A stretch of DNA of 64,000 bases from NCBI RefSeq assembly GCF_009764265.1, contig NZ_RWIR01000073.1, positions 62,001 to 126,000 of the forward strand, written 5' to 3'. How positions within the stretch are numbered: position 1 is the first letter of the stretch; each line of letters begins with the position of its first letter. The stretch is from Pseudomonas sp. PB101. Its GTDB lineage: Bacteria; Pseudomonadota; Gammaproteobacteria; Pseudomonadales; Pseudomonadaceae. The notes under the pieces were generated by a model. That model was not told the origin of the DNA and made no database searches. It was given only the letters and a program-made list of their open reading frames with translations. The position numbers were made by a program, and so were the translations under genes. Below are positions 63,373-64,000 of this stretch, one piece after another.

Positions 63373-64000
63373 TTAAACGAACAGCGACAACAACAGGATA
63401 AAGCCCAGGCCCACCACCGACAGGATGGTTTCCATCGCAGTCCAGGTCTTGAAGGTTTCGGCCACGGTCATGTTGAAGTACTGCTTCACCAGCCAGAAAC
63501 CGGCGTCGTTGACGTGGGACAGGATCAACGAACCTGCACCGGTGGCCAGCACCAGCAGCTCACGGTTCACACCCGGGATCATCCCCACCACCGGCACCAC
63601 GATGCCGGCGCCAGTGATGGTCGCCACGGTCGCCGAACCGGTGGCGATACGAATCACCGCCGCCACCAGCCAGGCCAGCAGGATCGGCGAGATCTGTGCG
63701 TTGACCGCCATGTGGCCGATCACGTCACCCACGCCGCTGGTCACCAGCATCTGCTTGAAGCCACCACCGGCACCGATGATCAGGATGATCGCGGCGGTCG
63801 GCGCGAGGCTCGCATCCAGCCATTTCATCATTTGGCTGGAACCGATGCCCTGCTTGTAGCCAAAGGTATACAGCGACAGCAGCAACGCCAGCAGCAACGC
63901 CGAAATCGGGTGACCGATCAGGTCCATGAAGGCGCGGAAGATGTTGCCATCAGGCAGCACGACGTCAGCAAAGGTCTTGAGCAGCATCAGGAACACCGGC
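63373..64000 (-). CDS. gntT: Gluconate:H+ symporter (GntP family), C-terminal part
   Basis: About 209 C-terminal residues of a GntP/GntT-type permease are visible; the N-terminus lies beyond the window. Features are repeated hydrophobic segments, GAGGGFKQMLVTSGVGDVIG, a SATVATITGAGIVVPVVG block and LILSHVNDAGFWLVKQYFNM, all characteristic of the family. It takes up gluconate with a proton. The exact substrate within the family is inferred. Confidence 0.9.
   Translation of the reverse strand, partial: PVFLMLLKTFADVVLPDGNIFRAFMDLIGHPISALLLALLLSLYTFGYKQGIGSSQMMKWLDASLAPTAAIILIIGAGGGFKQMLVTSGVGDVIGHMAVNAQISPILLAWLVAAVIRIATGSATVATITGAGIVVPVVGMIPGVNRELLVLATGAGSLILSHVNDAGFWLVKQYFNMTVAETFKTWTAMETILSVVGLGFILLLSLFV

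Overview
The window is a chromosomal segment of a fluorescent-type Pseudomonas (P. fluorescens group or a near relative). The evidence is high GC content, an aruCFGD arginine-succinyltransferase operon, an aotJQMOP-argR cluster with an AraC-type ArgR (a Pseudomonas arrangement), Pseudomonas-style small secreted proteins (DUF2790-like, PepSY), and at least twelve paired inverted REP elements of the GTAGGAGC/GTGGGAGC type between genes. No integrase, transposase, rRNA or tRNA gene was recognised.

Layout. (1) 1-5060: arginine succinyltransferase catabolism genes aruD/astD (cut by the window edge), aruG, aruF and aruC, all on the minus strand, with two perfect ArgR half-site matches upstream of aruC. 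(2) 5211-10151: a 1646-residue toxin/effector-like protein whose C-terminal leucine-rich module is duplicated. (3) 10164-15549: argR and the aot arginine/ornithine ABC transporter with its aotO hydrolase, with an ArgR-like site upstream of aotJ. Regions 1 and 3 form one physiological unit: ArgR-controlled uptake and catabolism of arginine. (4) 16250-21186: acetyl-CoA synthetase, two small exported proteins and class Ia ribonucleotide reductase NrdB, without a neighbouring nrdA.

(5) 21291-37820: an accessory defence-type island inserted between core genes. Its left half has a cytosine-5 methyltransferase and a Vsr-type nuclease that start head to head with an 8-nt overlap, then a four-gene operon (73-residue helical protein, GHKL ATPase, two unrecognised proteins) read from a promoter overlapped by 11-bp tandem repeats. 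The middle has a Bro-N protein preceded by a structured leader and two tiny coupled ORFs. Its right half is a tightly coupled operon of a UvrD-like helicase, a DrmA-like helicase, a DrmB-like DUF1998 protein and a NERD nuclease-helicase fusion. This looks like a DISARM-related system without the PLD protein DrmC and with two SF1 helicases instead. It is the best candidate for a poorly described system in the window.

(6) 37821-41909: a scarred segment with a 59-codon chimeric ORF, a SulP transporter, a cysteine-containing unknown protein, and a small HTH protein behind a LexA-type box. (7) 42037-64000: ordinary accessory and core genes: an MBL-fold hydrolase divergent from a TetR regulator with two palindromic sites between them, a MASE2-GGDEF diguanylate cyclase, DUF1003 protein, a LysR remnant, a CTP-synthase-like amidotransferase lacking its catalytic His, GlpQ, PepSY protein, CorA/ZntB-type transporter, Pit phosphate transporter, a two-gene dioxygenase/TylF-methyltransferase operon, LysR-SDR and PACE-LysR divergent pairs, an ECF sigma/DGPF/SnoaL operon, GNAT and GyrI-like proteins, a LysE exporter, an AlaC-type aminotransferase and the C-terminal part of a gluconate permease.

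All calls come from reading the sequence; no database search was possible.
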